Below, piece by piece: positions 19,596 to 29,119 of a stretch of DNA of 64,000 nucleotides (the stretch's first letter is position 1; every line of letters starts with the position of its first letter). Origin of the DNA: Mesorhizobium australicum (GTDB lineage Bacteria > Pseudomonadota > Alphaproteobacteria > Rhizobiales > Rhizobiaceae). The stretch is from assembly GCF_900177325.1 (NCBI RefSeq), contig NZ_FXBL01000003.1:168174-232173 (forward strand), read 5' to 3'. The notes under the pieces were generated by a model, which searched no databases, was not told the DNA's origin, and was given only the letters and a program-made list of their open reading frames with translations. A program made the translations under genes and the position numbers.

Positions 19596-20781
19596 TGTCG
19601 ATTTCCTCGTATCCGTGATCCCGGTCGATGCGGCCGAGGCCCACATAGTTCACAAGGTACGGGTCCGGTTTCATCGCCCTCTTGAACTCCGCGACGACCC
19701 CGAATTGCCGCCCCGCCTCCGTCATGCCGATTCTAGGCCAGAGGTAGGTATGGCTGTTGTCCGGATCGACCATGACCACGCCCTGGGGAGCCGAGATCTC
19801 GAGGCCGAGCACCTCCGTGCGAAGCCGTTCCGGATCCAGCGTTCCCGCACGTTCCAAGGCTCGCGCAAAGAGCAGCACGGTAAAATATGCAGCCTCCGCA
19901 CAGGCATCGGCCGGGCGCTTGGCTCCGAAACGTTGGTGATAATTGGCAACGAAGCTGCTGTTTCGCGGCGATTGCACCGTTTCGAAATAGGGCGCCGAGA
20001 CAATGTGGCCCGGCCGCGGCTCGAACCACATTTCCTGAAGATGCGCCTCGTTGGTCGTAAGGGAGGCGATCGGCATAACGGCCGGATCGAGATTCTCGGC
20101 CGCGTAGGCATCGTAAAGTGCCGCTATTCCCGGCCCCACCACCGTCGAGAAGATGACATCGGCGCCGAGCGATCGCGCTTCCTTGACCACAGCCACAAAG
20201 GCATCCCTCTGAGCGCCGAACGGCAGATAGTATTCGCCGACGATGCTGCCTCCGATTTCGGACAGGAGGTCGCGCATGATCCTGTTGGATTCACGCGGGA
20301 AGAGATAGTCCGTGCCGACGCACATCAGCTTCCGTCCGTAGCGCGGGAACAGATATTCGGCGAGCGGCAGGTGCAGCTGGTTTGGGGCAGGGCCGGTGTA
20401 GATGACGTTGGACGAATATTCGAATCCCTCGTAACCGATCGAATACCAAAGCAAGCCTCCGCGGCGCTCGACTGCCGGAACCACAGCCTTTCGGCTGTAG
20501 GACGCCGAGCAGCCGAATATGTTGGTCACGCCGCGGTCCATGAGGAGCGAACTGGCGAGTTGGGTATAGCGCTGCGGATCGGAAGCCGGATCCAGGATCA
20601 AGGGAGAAATCGGCTTTCCAAGCACGCCGCCTGCGGCGTTTATCTCCGAAACGGCGAGCAATGTTCCCTGCAATTGCGAAGTCTCGGCAATCGCTGTGAT
20701 CCCGCTTCTCGAGTACAGGACACCCACCGGCCATGTACCCTCCGAACGATAGGACTCCTGCAGTTCGCCAATGCCGGACAT
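19585..20781 (-). CDS. AmiC-like amide/urea sensor (type I solute-binding fold, cytoplasmic)
   Basis: A 398-residue protein of the AmiC/UrtA/FmdD binding-protein group with WPVGVLYSRSGITAIAET near the start and GVLGKPISPLILDPASD. It has no signal peptide, as in Pseudomonas AmiC, where the protein stays in the cytoplasm and sequesters AmiR. It lies 14 bp after ureF and overlaps the AmiR-like gene, so it belongs to the urease operon. Whether the ligand is urea, formamide or another amide is unknown. Confidence 0.88.
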   Translation of the reverse strand: MSGIGELQESYRSEGTWPVGVLYSRSGITAIAETSQLQGTLLAVSEINAAGGVLGKPISPLILDPASDPQRYTQLASSLLMDRGVTNIFGCSASYSRKAVVPAVERRGGLLWYSIGYEGFEYSSNVIYTGPAPNQLHLPLAEYLFPRYGRKLMCVGTDYLFPRESNRIMRDLLSEIGGSIVGEYYLPFGAQRDAFVAVVKEARSLGADVIFSTVVGPGIAALYDAYAAENLDPAVMPIASLTTNEAHLQEMWFEPRPGHIVSAPYFETVQSPRNSSFVANYHQRFGAKRPADACAEAAYFTVLLFARALERAGTLDPERLRTEVLGLEISAPQGVVMVDPDNSHTYLWPRIGMTEAGRQFGVVAEFKRAMKPDPYLVNYVGLGRIDRDHGYEEIDNVR

Positions 20782-20795
20782 CTCGTGCCTTCCTG

Positions 20796-21503
20796 CTAGG
20801 TTGCAAACAGGCGCAGTGGATTACGCTGAAGCTGCAGCATCGCAATATCCAGTTCGAGCGTGGTCGAACTCATGTCGTCGAGAGCCAGGAGCAGGGCCTT
20901 TTCTGCAGCCTCAACAATGGTTGGGACACATTGATAGAGATGAACCTGGGCTTCAGCCGATCCCATCCGGCCGAGCCGCACGGCTGCCGAAAGGAGGCCG
21001 CTTGCCGTGCCGCGCAACTCCGCTAGGAGCGTGTTCTCAATGCCAATTCCCCTGGAGGCCGACACGGCTGCTGCGACGACGGCGAGGTTGCCGGTCTCAC
21101 GCAGCTGCACTTCGCGGCAGAATGGATCGAGCACTTCGTGCGGCCAGACCTGAAGGGCGAGTTTTGCCAGCTGGCGACCGCACGAGGTCGATGCGTTCCG
21201 GGCCGGAACCGACAGCTTTGTGGCCAGAAGACGCTCGTCGACATCGTGCAATTGGTCGAGATCGGCCACCGAAAACATCCGATGCGCATGAGCGGCTGCA
21301 ACGGCGTCGCAGCGGCCCGAGCCGTGGAGCAGCACCGCTTTGACGACTTCCACGATTTGAGCCGAGTTCTTTGGAAGCTCCTCCAGAATTCCTTCCAATC
21401 CGCTGGAGTGGACATAACGCCCGATCGGCAGCGAACTGTCGGCCAACTGAAGGGCCGTCAGGAAACTCGTGTCTATCGCGGTTCCTACCCACATTTCATT
21501 CAT
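20796..21503 (-). CDS. ureF: Urease accessory protein UreF
   Basis: A GTPase-gating factor of the UreD-UreF-UreG nickel-insertion complex. The 235-residue product has the family opening LQLADSSLPIGRYVHSSGLE and a helical remainder including LRETGNLAVVAAAVSASRGIG. It overlaps ureE by 8 bp. The C-terminus ends LQRNPLRLFAT. A divergent second ureF is at 58710. Confidence 0.92.
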   Translation of the reverse strand: MNEMWVGTAIDTSFLTALQLADSSLPIGRYVHSSGLEGILEELPKNSAQIVEVVKAVLLHGSGRCDAVAAAHAHRMFSVADLDQLHDVDERLLATKLSVPARNASTSCGRQLAKLALQVWPHEVLDPFCREVQLRETGNLAVVAAAVSASRGIGIENTLLAELRGTASGLLSAAVRLGRMGSAEAQVHLYQCVPTIVEAAEKALLLALDDMSSTTLELDIAMLQLQRNPLRLFAT

Positions 21504-21990
21504 GGGCGTGCCCCGTCATCAAAAGGGGACGAGAGGCTCCCAGCCGGACGTAGTCGAAACGCAGGGATAGTTCGCCGAGCTTGAGATCTCGAACCGTCTT
21601 CGTCATGAGGTCCACACTCGACAGCATCGGCACGCGGATGGAGCACCCGTCCGCCTCAACCGGTACGTGCTGGTTGCCGAATGCGTGGCCGATAAGCGCG
21701 GCCTGCCGAACGATATCCGGAACCGAGCTGGTCTGGCTGAGGTCAACGATGAGGGCGAGCTCCTCGGGCCTGCACACGACCACCGTGTGATCCTCGTTGT
21801 CAAATAGGACTGCACCGTGAAAAAGGTACTGGCTGTGCTGCATCGATACCGCGAAATCGAGCCCGCCCTTCGTGTGCCGCCGAAGCCGCCGCTTGCCGGC
21901 CTCCGCCCAAGGCACATCGATGAAATCTAATGTACCGGCGCAGCCTTGGACTGCGTCCAAGGCGCCAACTATTCCGTTCGAGATAAGCAT
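21496..21990 (-). CDS. ureE: Urease accessory protein UreE (nickel metallochaperone)
   Basis: A 164-residue two-domain chaperone that delivers nickel to the UreG/D/F complex. The central GHAFGNQHVPVEADGCSIRV segment matches the UreE metal-binding domain, with the conserved GN-H pattern. The C-terminus is short, ending GHAHE, rather than the long poly-His tail of Klebsiella UreE. Starts 5 bp after ureD; overlaps ureF. Confidence 0.9.
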   Translation of the reverse strand: MLISNGIVGALDAVQGCAGTLDFIDVPWAEAGKRRLRRHTKGGLDFAVSMQHSQYLFHGAVLFDNEDHTVVVCRPEELALIVDLSQTSSVPDIVRQAALIGHAFGNQHVPVEADGCSIRVPMLSSVDLMTKTVRDLKLGELSLRFDYVRLGASRPLLMTGHAHE

Positions 21991-21995
21991 GGGAC

Positions 21996-22829
21996 CTATT
22001 TCCTCTTAGATGGCGCTGGCGCCCCGATCATCTGCATCCGAATCCTTGACCAAGCGTCTTCCATGAGACGCGTGATTGTTGAGGACGACCGGGCGAGGAC
22101 ACGGACGATGATCCCTACCGCTCCGGGCAGGGCGCCTACGCCCAATCGAAAATCCTCGCCCGTCATGTCCAGGGACGAAGCGGCATCGTAAACGCCCTTT
22201 GCGTTGCCACCTGGAATGAGCGCCAGCAGGTTTCCCGAGTAGAGAAAGGAGCCGAGGACGCCTCTTATATTGATCGGCGTCGTCGTCGGTTCCAAGACTA
22301 TGCGGTCCGTGAAAAGCGTGCTTCCGTCGAGCCTAATCTGCGTTTCCAGTTTGAGGCGGCTGAACGCGAAAATCTCGCCACGGGCCAAACGTCCCGGCGC
22401 GATGATTTCGCTCGCAATGAGCATGGATCCGCGATCGAGATTGATCGTAGTCTCCTGGTTGTAGGAGGATTGCGCCTGCGGTATGAGCTGGTCCGGCAGG
22501 TACTCAATGTACGACCCCTGCTTTGCCTCCAGCTGCACCTTCTGAAACGCTGATCCGTCGAGCATCCGGTGCAGCTTGGTCGCGGACGTGCTCGTGACAT
22601 GAAGTTTTGCGCCGTTCCGCGCAGCAATCCGCAGTTCCAGCTGGTCGCCGCTAAACACCGCGCCCGAGGGATTCTGGACATAAATGAAAGCCATGCCAGG
22701 CTGGCTCTCGTCCAGAAAAAGGGGTGTGGTGAAATGCAAGGGAAATCTCTGGGCCCGCCGCATGAGGTGTGTTTTCCCGAGGCAGTCGGCTGCAAATTCC
22801 AGGTCGAGTAGGCCGGACGAGCGTGTCAT
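21996..22829 (-). CDS. ureD: Urease accessory protein UreD
   Basis: The scaffold of the nickel-insertion complex, 277 residues. It has FIYVQNPSGAVFSGDQLELRI and VTSTSATKLHRM, the typical UreD core, then YLPDQLIPQAQSSY and a C-terminal LGVGALPGAVGIIVRVLA. It begins 6 bp after ureG, an order (ureG-ureD-ureE-ureF) less usual than D-A-B-C-E-F-G. Confidence 0.92.
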   Translation of the reverse strand: MTRSSGLLDLEFAADCLGKTHLMRRAQRFPLHFTTPLFLDESQPGMAFIYVQNPSGAVFSGDQLELRIAARNGAKLHVTSTSATKLHRMLDGSAFQKVQLEAKQGSYIEYLPDQLIPQAQSSYNQETTINLDRGSMLIASEIIAPGRLARGEIFAFSRLKLETQIRLDGSTLFTDRIVLEPTTTPINIRGVLGSFLYSGNLLALIPGGNAKGVYDAASSLDMTGEDFRLGVGALPGAVGIIVRVLARSSSTITRLMEDAWSRIRMQMIGAPAPSKRK

Positions 22830-22835
22830 GCCCGA

Positions 22836-23456
22836 TCAATGCACCGCACAGCCGAACAGGGCCTCCCTTTTGATGATGTCAAAGACCTCCCATGCACCTT
22901 CCGGCGAACGCAAATTCGTGTAGATGGTCGCCTTTTGAGGGCGGTTGACCTGAACGTCGTGACGGATGCGATTCAGGTCGGCGCCTACATGCGGAGCGAG
23001 GTCTACCTTGTTTACGATAAGGAGATCGGCCTGGAGCATTCCAAGCCCCCGCTTGCGCGGGATGTCGTCGCCTGCGGCGCAGTCGATCACGAAGATCCAA
23101 TAGTCCACGAGTTCCGAAGAAAATGTCGCGGCCAGATTGTCTCCGCCGCTCTCGATCAGGATCAAATCGAGCGAGTTGTCGCGTTCCAATGCATCGGCGG
23201 CCTGAATGTTGACTGAAGGGTCCTCGCGGATCGCGGTATGAGGGCACGCGCCGGTTTCAACGCCGATGACCAGCGTTTCTTCGATGAGGCCGCTTGCCTT
23301 GACCCGCATCGCGTCCTCCAGAGTCACAAGATCGTTGGTGATGACCGCAGGCTTCAGTCCCGCCTCATGGATGAGGGGCAGGAGACACTCGATTAGCCTC
23401 GTCTTCCCGGAGCCCACCGGACCACCGATGCCGATGCGAACGGCTTTTGCGGACAT
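22836..23456 (-). CDS. ureG: Urease accessory GTPase UreG
   Basis: A SIMIBI-class GTPase that powers nickel insertion, 206 residues. The P-loop [15 protein letters not shown] is near residues 8-22; [16 protein letters not shown] and [16 protein letters not shown] are the metal-binding CPH and switch regions; [17 protein letters not shown] is the guanine-specificity motif. There is no His-rich N-terminus. The DNA just upstream repeats the ureC-ureG junction found at 25941-25990, marking the duplicated block. Confidence 0.95.
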   Translation of the reverse strand: MSAKAVRIGIGGPVGSGKTRLIECLLPLIHEAGLKPAVITNDLVTLEDAMRVKASGLIEETLVIGVETGACPHTAIREDPSVNIQAADALERDNSLDLILIESGGDNLAATFSSELVDYWIFVIDCAAGDDIPRKRGLGMLQADLLIVNKVDLAPHVGADLNRIRHDVQVNRPQKATIYTNLRSPEGAWEVFDIIKREALFGCAVH

Positions 23457-23476
23457 GACACTCTCCTATTTCAACG

Positions 23477-23875
23477 TTAAAGGGCGCCAAGCGGCACCTT
23501 GCTGGCCGGAAGCGACGTGCAGTGCTCACCGATCCGGCCGAGCGGTGCATCGGCAAAACCAAGGTTACTTGGCGGTAACCCATAGATGGATTCTTGCGGT
23601 AGCACGCAATCATCGTATCCGAGGACTACCGCCGAGTTGAGAAGCTTTTCACCGTCGCATTCGACGATGCCGTTCACTAGTTGCATACCCAGCCGGTTGG
23701 CGGCACGACACCATGCCTCGGTCGACGGTCTTGCCGAAATCAGTTCCGCCAGCAATCGCGCCTCAGCACGTGTCTGACAGAAATAGCGAGTATCACACAG
23801 CTCCCACAATACCATAAGATTGGCAGCAACCTTTTCCATAAACGTAATGCTGCGCGTTACATTCATCTCGTGGGA
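23477..23875 (-). pseudogene. Fused fragments: nitrilase N-terminal half joined to the ureC C-terminal tail
   Basis: The reading frame starts with NVTRSITFMEKVAAN and LAELISARPSTEAWCRAANR, clearly the nitrilase of 15666-16532 but with deletions. The catalytic Glu segment is altered (LWELCDTRY), and the Lys and Cys regions are missing. Near its end it switches to [17 protein letters not shown], the last residues of ureC. It lies between SBP copy 2 and ureG. It is the tail of a tandem duplication that joined the end of one operon copy to the end of another ureC. Confidence 0.85.
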
Positions 23876-25444
23876 TCAAACTGGTTCGATCAAAATGTCT
23901 GAATCCGTCCATACATTTTTGAACGAATGCCAATTCTGCCTTGGGTTACGAAACCCCTTTACTCGAGGGTGATAACAAACGTTACCACGTAGCAAATTCA
24001 ACATTGGCAGTACCGGCAGATCTTCCATGATCTTTGCATTGGCCTGTCGATATAGCTGGCCTCGTTGATCATCGTTCTGGGTTCGTCGGGCTTTGTCCAG
24101 CAAATCATCTGCGACCAGATTGGAGTAATATCCTGCATTGAATCCAAACGGCGAACTGTTCCTGGAATGAAGTACCTGCTCCAGCCAGACGTCGCAGGAC
24201 ATACCCCAGCTCATCTGCGAGACACCGGCGCCATCCGGCAAACCGGATCGCCATTCGTTGCAATAAGAAATCCAGTCTTCTGTCCACACAAACTCTGCAC
24301 CACACCCAATCTCCGCAAGACTCTTCGCCAGATACTCGCAAATCTGAACGGAATGCCCGGACCCAGCTTTTGCCGACATGATGCGCAATCGCCAGCCCGA
24401 GGGGACGCTAGCTTCCGTCAGTAGCTGCCGGGCACGCTTCGGATCGTATTCATAAGGAAAATTGTAGTCCGCATCGAAGGCTGGCGAAGCGGGCGGCAGC
24501 ATGCCGGGAGCGGCGGCGGTGTGTCCGCTGAAGAAGTCATTGCTTAGCTTCTCCCGATCGATTGCGTGGGCGATGGCGTGACGCACGCGGACGTCGCTCA
24601 GGACGGGATCGCGCATATTGAAAATGAAGTACCAGATATAGGGTACCTGGCCTTCTAGGACGACGAAGCCGCGCCGCACCAACTCGTCGAGATTGCTCCC
24701 CTCGAGGCCGTAAGCCACGTCGGCTTCGCCGTCGAGCAAGGCCCTATAGCGGTCTTCAAGTCTCGGATACGGCCTGAACTCGATCGCGTTGAGCTTAGAT
24801 CTCCCTCCCCAGTAGTCCTCGTTCCTGCTCAGCCGAACGCCGCTGCCGAAGGGCGTTGAAAAGCGACTGTCGAACCGAAACGGACCGGTTCCTGGGGCAA
24901 GGTCCGCAATTCCCGAATTACCGTGCTGTTTCAGTGCCTGCGGGCTGATGAAGACATGAGCGCCCGGGGCGTCCTCCTGCGTCATGTAGCGGAGGAATTC
25001 AGGGAAGGGCTCCTTCAGGGTAAGCAGGATCGTGAGCGGCCCCAAAACCTCAACGGATTTCAGCGCTTCGAGACCGATCCGGTTGTAGTCCGCTGCCACA
25101 GGCGAATACTGCGGCGCCTCAAGGTTCCACATGCGTTCTATGTTGAACCGCACAGCCTCCGCATCGAACCGGCTTCCATCGTGGAAACGCACACCCTCCC
25201 GCAAGCGGAATAGATATTCCAGCCCGTCGCCGGAGATCTCGACCGAAGTGGCAAGAGCGGGGATAAGCCGCGTCGGACTGGCTGCCTCATCCTCCAGATC
25301 GTCTTCGTATAGGCTCTCAAATACCTGCTGAACAACCCTCCCCGTATTCCAACCGCCAAAAGAGGCGGGCGGATCGATCGCGTCCACCTCCCAGTCGAGA
25401 GCGACTCGAAGAACAGAGTCGCGGGCGTTTCTAGATGCCGTCAT
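23876..25444 (-). CDS. SBP_bac_5 protein without a signal peptide, copy 2
   Basis: A 522-residue paralogue of the protein at 17422-18981, nearly collinear and roughly 85 percent identical by eye. The start MTASRNARDSVLRVALDWEVD at 25444 is the homologous one; the open frame continues upstream to 25618 only through decayed amiR sequence. It again lacks a signal peptide. It remains open across its whole length, while the flanking duplicated genes are all broken. Its former upstream partner amiR is truncated and frameshifted, so it may be translated from its own site or poorly. Confidence 0.85.
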   Translation of the reverse strand: MTASRNARDSVLRVALDWEVDAIDPPASFGGWNTGRVVQQVFESLYEDDLEDEAASPTRLIPALATSVEISGDGLEYLFRLREGVRFHDGSRFDAEAVRFNIERMWNLEAPQYSPVAADYNRIGLEALKSVEVLGPLTILLTLKEPFPEFLRYMTQEDAPGAHVFISPQALKQHGNSGIADLAPGTGPFRFDSRFSTPFGSGVRLSRNEDYWGGRSKLNAIEFRPYPRLEDRYRALLDGEADVAYGLEGSNLDELVRRGFVVLEGQVPYIWYFIFNMRDPVLSDVRVRHAIAHAIDREKLSNDFFSGHTAAAPGMLPPASPAFDADYNFPYEYDPKRARQLLTEASVPSGWRLRIMSAKAGSGHSVQICEYLAKSLAEIGCGAEFVWTEDWISYCNEWRSGLPDGAGVSQMSWGMSCDVWLEQVLHSRNSSPFGFNAGYYSNLVADDLLDKARRTQNDDQRGQLYRQANAKIMEDLPVLPMLNLLRGNVCYHPRVKGFRNPRQNWHSFKNVWTDSDILIEPV

Positions 25445-25940
25445 GGTGCTTCCTTCGAATCGATATTGAAATTCGGATCGCTCTACTCCGACCCGCAGGC
25501 CAGAACCTGATCGGCGACCTTGGTCATCGACGTGCGTCCCTCCAGAGACCAGCGCCGGATGCACTGATACGCATGCTCTTCCTGATCGATCGCTCCGCAG
25601 CGAGATGCCGGACCGCATTATTCACGACGCGCCGCGACCGCAGGGTCTCTTCCAACTTGGCGATCTTGCTGTTCTGTCGGCGTTCGAACCGGTAGCGCGA
25701 ACTTGCAACCGTCGAGGCCGAGCACCTCCGCGCGAAGCCGTTCCGACGCGGATGACCAGTGTCTCTTCGAGAGCCGCTCGCATTGAGCCGCATGGCATGC
25801 TCCAGTGTCACAAGGTCGTTGGTGATGGCCGCGAGCTTCAGTCCCGCACTATGCATCAGGGGCAGTAGACGCTCGAATAGCTTGGTCTTCCGGCAGCCTA
25901 CCGGACCACCGATGCCGATGCGAACGGCCTTTGCGGACAT
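25445..25940 (-). pseudogene. Chimeric remnant: ureG start, short amiC piece, amiR ANTAR part
   Basis: From right to left three fragments are joined. Positions 25752-25940 are the first 60 or so codons of ureG, with a ruined P-loop (GGPVGCRKTKL). About 25712-25747 match a short stretch of amiC (19795-19840). About 25445-25712 match the C-terminal half of amiR (TVASSRYRFERRQNSKIAKL onward) with a one-base loss after AAERSI that breaks the ANTAR domain. This is the upstream part of the decayed operon duplication. Confidence 0.85.
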
Positions 25941-25949
25941 GAATCTCTC

Positions 25950-27665
25950 CTATTTCAACGTATAAAGGACGCCAAGCGGCACCTTGCCGGCCGGAAGGGA
26001 CGTGCAGTGCTCACCGTCGACTTCGACTCTGTAGGTTTCCGGATCTACCGTTACTTTCGGGGCCTTGTCATTCCAGAGCATGTCTCTCTTCGAGAGCTTT
26101 CGGGTTCCGGACACCGGCAGGCAACGTGCGCGCAGCTCCAGCTTTCCGGCCACATCGCGGTCTATAGCTCGCTGAGACATGAAACGAACCGAAAGCGACT
26201 GCGCAGCGCGCCCGAACCAGCCCCATTGCGGACGGTAACGCAACGGCTCGCAGCAATTCAGGGAGGCGTTCGCCTCACCCATGACCGCCATCACCGGAAA
26301 GCCCGACTTGAAGACAGCCTCCGGTTTGACGCCGAACAGCCCCGGCTTCCAGAACACGAGATCGGCCAACTTGCCCGGTTCGAGCGAGCCGACATATTTC
26401 TCCACACCGAACATGCGCGCGGGGTTGATGGTGTATTTGGCGATGAACCGTTTGATGCGGGTGTTGTCGTTGCCGCGGCCGCTGTCCTCGGGGAGAGCGC
26501 CCCGCTGCGCCTTCATGCGGGATGCGGTCTGCCAGGTACGGGCGATGGTTTCTGCGATCCGTCCCATTCCCTGGGAGTCCGACCCTATGGCGCTGATGGC
26601 GCCGATATCGTGCAGCACACCTTCGGCCGCGATGGTTTCGTGGCGGATCCGAGATTCGGCAAAGGCGACATCCTCCGGCAATCTCGGATTGAGGTGATGG
26701 CTAACCATCGCCATGTCGAAATGCTCGTCGAATGTATTGACCGTGTAGGGGTTGGTCGGGTTGGTCGACGAAGGCAGGACGTTCTCGAAGCCGCACACCT
26801 TAATGATGTCGGGGGCATGGCCCCCGCCGGCACCTTCCACGTGGTAGGCGTGAATGGTACGGCCGTCGATTGCCTTCAAGGTGCGCTCGAGGAACCCAAA
26901 CTCGTTCAGCGTGTCGGTGTGCAACTGAATTTGCACGTCCGCCTCGTCAGCAGCCACCAGTGCTGAATGGATCGCGGCGGTTGTGGCGCCCCAATCCTCG
27001 TGAATTTTCAGCCCTGCGGCGCCTGCCTCGAGCTGCTCGATCAGGGGCTTTTGGCTGTCTGAGGCCGCCTTTCCGAAGAAGCCGAAATTAAGCGGGAACG
27101 CCTCGGCTGCCTGGAGCATATATCCGAGGTTCACAGTGCCGGTGGAGGCGATCGGAACAGTGGTAGCGCCCAGTCCGCCGCCGAACAGGGTGGTGATGCC
27201 GCTGGCCAGCGCCTCTTCGCACTGACCCGGATCTATGAAATGGACGTGGCAGTCAACGCCGCCGGCCGTGACTATCAGCCCCTCCGCCGCGCGAACGTCC
27301 GTGTTGGTACCGACGATCAGTTTCGGGTCCACCCCGTCCATTATCCGGGGGTCACCCGCCTTGCCGATGCCGGCGATCAGGCCGTCTTTGATCCCTATAT
27401 CGGCCTTGATGATGCCGAGGACCGGATCGATGATCGTGGCATTCGTTATCACCAGATCGAGTGCACCGTCTGCCGCAGTGATGTGGCCATGACAGCCGGT
27501 GCCCACTCTCAGGGTTTTTCCAGCCCCGAAGACGAGTTCGTCGCCCGGAACCAGGAGATCCCGCTCGACTTCCGCCCAGAGATCCGTGTCCCCAAGACGG
27601 ACCCGGTCTCCCGTCGTCGGCCCGTACAGCTCGACATATTGGCGGCGCGACAGCATCTTAGCCAT
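25950..27665 (-). CDS. ureC: Urease alpha (catalytic) subunit
   Basis: Hydrolyses urea to ammonia and carbamate at a di-nickel centre. From [15 protein letters not shown] (ATG at 27665, overlapping the ureAB stop) it has 571 residues. Nickel ligands are in place: H140 and H142 (VDCHVHF), carbamylated K220 ([10 protein letters not shown]), H249, H275 and D363 (GSDSQGMGR). Two oddities: the active-site flap reads MVSHHLNP, with Ser322 where most ureases have Cys, and the C-terminus ends [11 protein letters not shown] instead of the usual ...MAQRYFLF. Confidence 0.96.
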   Translation of the reverse strand: MAKMLSRRQYVELYGPTTGDRVRLGDTDLWAEVERDLLVPGDELVFGAGKTLRVGTGCHGHITAADGALDLVITNATIIDPVLGIIKADIGIKDGLIAGIGKAGDPRIMDGVDPKLIVGTNTDVRAAEGLIVTAGGVDCHVHFIDPGQCEEALASGITTLFGGGLGATTVPIASTGTVNLGYMLQAAEAFPLNFGFFGKAASDSQKPLIEQLEAGAAGLKIHEDWGATTAAIHSALVAADEADVQIQLHTDTLNEFGFLERTLKAIDGRTIHAYHVEGAGGGHAPDIIKVCGFENVLPSSTNPTNPYTVNTFDEHFDMAMVSHHLNPRLPEDVAFAESRIRHETIAAEGVLHDIGAISAIGSDSQGMGRIAETIARTWQTASRMKAQRGALPEDSGRGNDNTRIKRFIAKYTINPARMFGVEKYVGSLEPGKLADLVFWKPGLFGVKPEAVFKSGFPVMAVMGEANASLNCCEPLRYRPQWGWFGRAAQSLSVRFMSQRAIDRDVAGKLELRARCLPVSGTRKLSKRDMLWNDKAPKVTVDPETYRVEVDGEHCTSLPAGKVPLGVLYTLK

Positions 27666-28359
27666 GGTCGGCTCCCCTGAACCCTTCGGCTGCTGCGCGT
27701 GCAACCGCCCTGCGCTTCACCTCCGGGTTGTCCAAGTCACCATTGGTCAGGTTGTTAAGCCCTTCGACGCGCCGCTCGCCGCCGATTGCGACAAGGTCGA
27801 CGGTCTTCTCGTCCCCCGGCTCGAACCGGACCGTCGTTCCCGCCGGAATGTCGAGACGGAAGCCAAAGGCTGCGGCCCGGTCAAACTCCAGTTCGGGGTT
27901 TACTTCGAAGAAGTGGAAATGGGAGCCGATCTGAATGGGGCGGTCGCCAAAGTTGCGAACAACTACCCGCGTCGTCGCACGACCGACATTGATCTCTATT
28001 CCTTCCTTCGCCAGGCGATAGCCGCCTGGTTTGTCCTCCTCTTCGGTATTCTGCGGCAGGCCGAGGGGGTCGTGGACACAAACGAGCTTCTGACCGTCCG
28101 GAAACATCGGCTCGACCATCAGCATTTCCAACAGCGGCACGACGCCGGGTTGGACTTCCTCAGGCTGCAGTATAGTGCGGCCAAAGGCCATCAATTCCGA
28201 GACCGAACTCCCTCGTCTGGCCTTTTCGTGGATTGCATCGGCGATTACCGCTCTGGCCTCCGGTAAATTCAGCGGTATGCCGTCGGCCAGGCGGCGCCGA
28301 GCCATCTGCGCCGCCGCGAAAATCAGAAGTCTGTCGCTTTCCCTGTTGGTCAGATACAC
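27658..28359 (-). CDS. ureAB: Fused urease gamma-beta subunit (UreA-UreB)
   Basis: A 233-residue fusion. Residues 1-100 are the gamma subunit ([21 protein letters not shown] and [14 protein letters not shown]); the rest is the beta subunit ([19 protein letters not shown]-like text and [18 protein letters not shown]). A GTG start at 28359 is used, with GAGGGC upstream. Such fusions are known from Helicobacter UreA and some proteobacteria; free-living rhizobia usually keep the two genes separate. It overlaps ureC by 8 bp. Confidence 0.94.
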   Translation of the reverse strand: MYLTNRESDRLLIFAAAQMARRRLADGIPLNLPEARAVIADAIHEKARRGSSVSELMAFGRTILQPEEVQPGVVPLLEMLMVEPMFPDGQKLVCVHDPLGLPQNTEEEDKPGGYRLAKEGIEINVGRATTRVVVRNFGDRPIQIGSHFHFFEVNPELEFDRAAAFGFRLDIPAGTTVRFEPGDEKTVDLVAIGGERRVEGLNNLTNGDLDNPEVKRRAVARAAAEGFRGADHG

Positions 28360-28397
28360 GAGATGCCCTCGCCCTTTTTCTAGTCGTTTTCGGATGA

Positions 28398-29105
28398 TCA
28401 GAGGCTTATGTGAGCCGTGATCTTTTCGTGCGTATCCGCGTCCCGTGTGTTTCCGGATCCCGATATTTCGCCCTTATCCAGGAGGACATATCTATCGGAA
28501 ACGGCGCGGGTGAACGGAATGTTCTGTTCAACCAGCAGAACGCCGAGGCCCGAGCGATCCCTCTCCGTCTTGATGATGTTCACTAGGTTGGAGATGATCG
28601 AAGGCTGCATGCCTTCGGTTATCTCGTCGATCAGCAGCACCTTGGCTCCGACGGAGAGGCCGCGTGCCATCAGGAGCATCTTCTGCTCGCCGCCACTGAG
28701 CGTGCCGGCTTTTTGCTGCAACCGCTGGAGGAGAAACGGGAAGCAACGGCCGATCGTCGCCTTTGCCTCGTTCCAGCCTGCCGAGCCACGCAACGCCAAG
28801 CGAATGTTTTCCTCGACCGTAAGGTCCTGAAATAACGCTTTTTCCTGCGGCACATAAGCCACGCCAAGCCGGGCAATCTGATGGGGCCGGGATTCGCTGA
28901 TAGCATTCTGCGCCATCGACACGGAGCCTGAAAACTTCGGCAAATACCCCATGATCGACTTGAGAAGTGTACTCTTGCCCATGCCGTTCTTGCCGACCAC
29001 GGCGACGATTTCGCCGCGGGCAATCGTCAAGTCCAGGTTCCGTACTACGGTCGCCTGTCCATATCCGCTGCTGAGACCATTCACAGCGAGCATTGCTTCC
29101 GTCAT
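28398..29105 (-). CDS. urtE: Urea/amide ABC transporter ATPase UrtE (LivF-like)
   Basis: A 235-residue ABC ATPase with Walker [11 protein letters not shown], signature LSGGEQKML, Walker [11 protein letters not shown] and LLVEQN. It is the second ATPase of a branched-chain/urea-type (HAAT) importer. It follows the fused permease-ATPase by 14 bp and precedes ureAB by 38 bp. Substrate is inferred from the neighbouring urease genes. Confidence 0.9.
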   Translation of the reverse strand: MTEAMLAVNGLSSGYGQATVVRNLDLTIARGEIVAVVGKNGMGKSTLLKSIMGYLPKFSGSVSMAQNAISESRPHQIARLGVAYVPQEKALFQDLTVEENIRLALRGSAGWNEAKATIGRCFPFLLQRLQQKAGTLSGGEQKMLLMARGLSVGAKVLLIDEITEGMQPSIISNLVNIIKTERDRSGLGVLLVEQNIPFTRAVSDRYVLLDKGEISGSGNTRDADTHEKITAHISL

Positions 29106-29119
29106 GATTCCATCTCTCC

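Noticed and set aside
19201..20799. 532-codon plus-strand open frame opposite amiC/amiR
   Set aside because: Very long, but it covers two coupled genes on the other strand and has no family resemblance; typical antisense artefact.
26007..26966. 319-codon plus-strand open frame opposite ureC
   Set aside because: Antisense shadow of the urease alpha gene.
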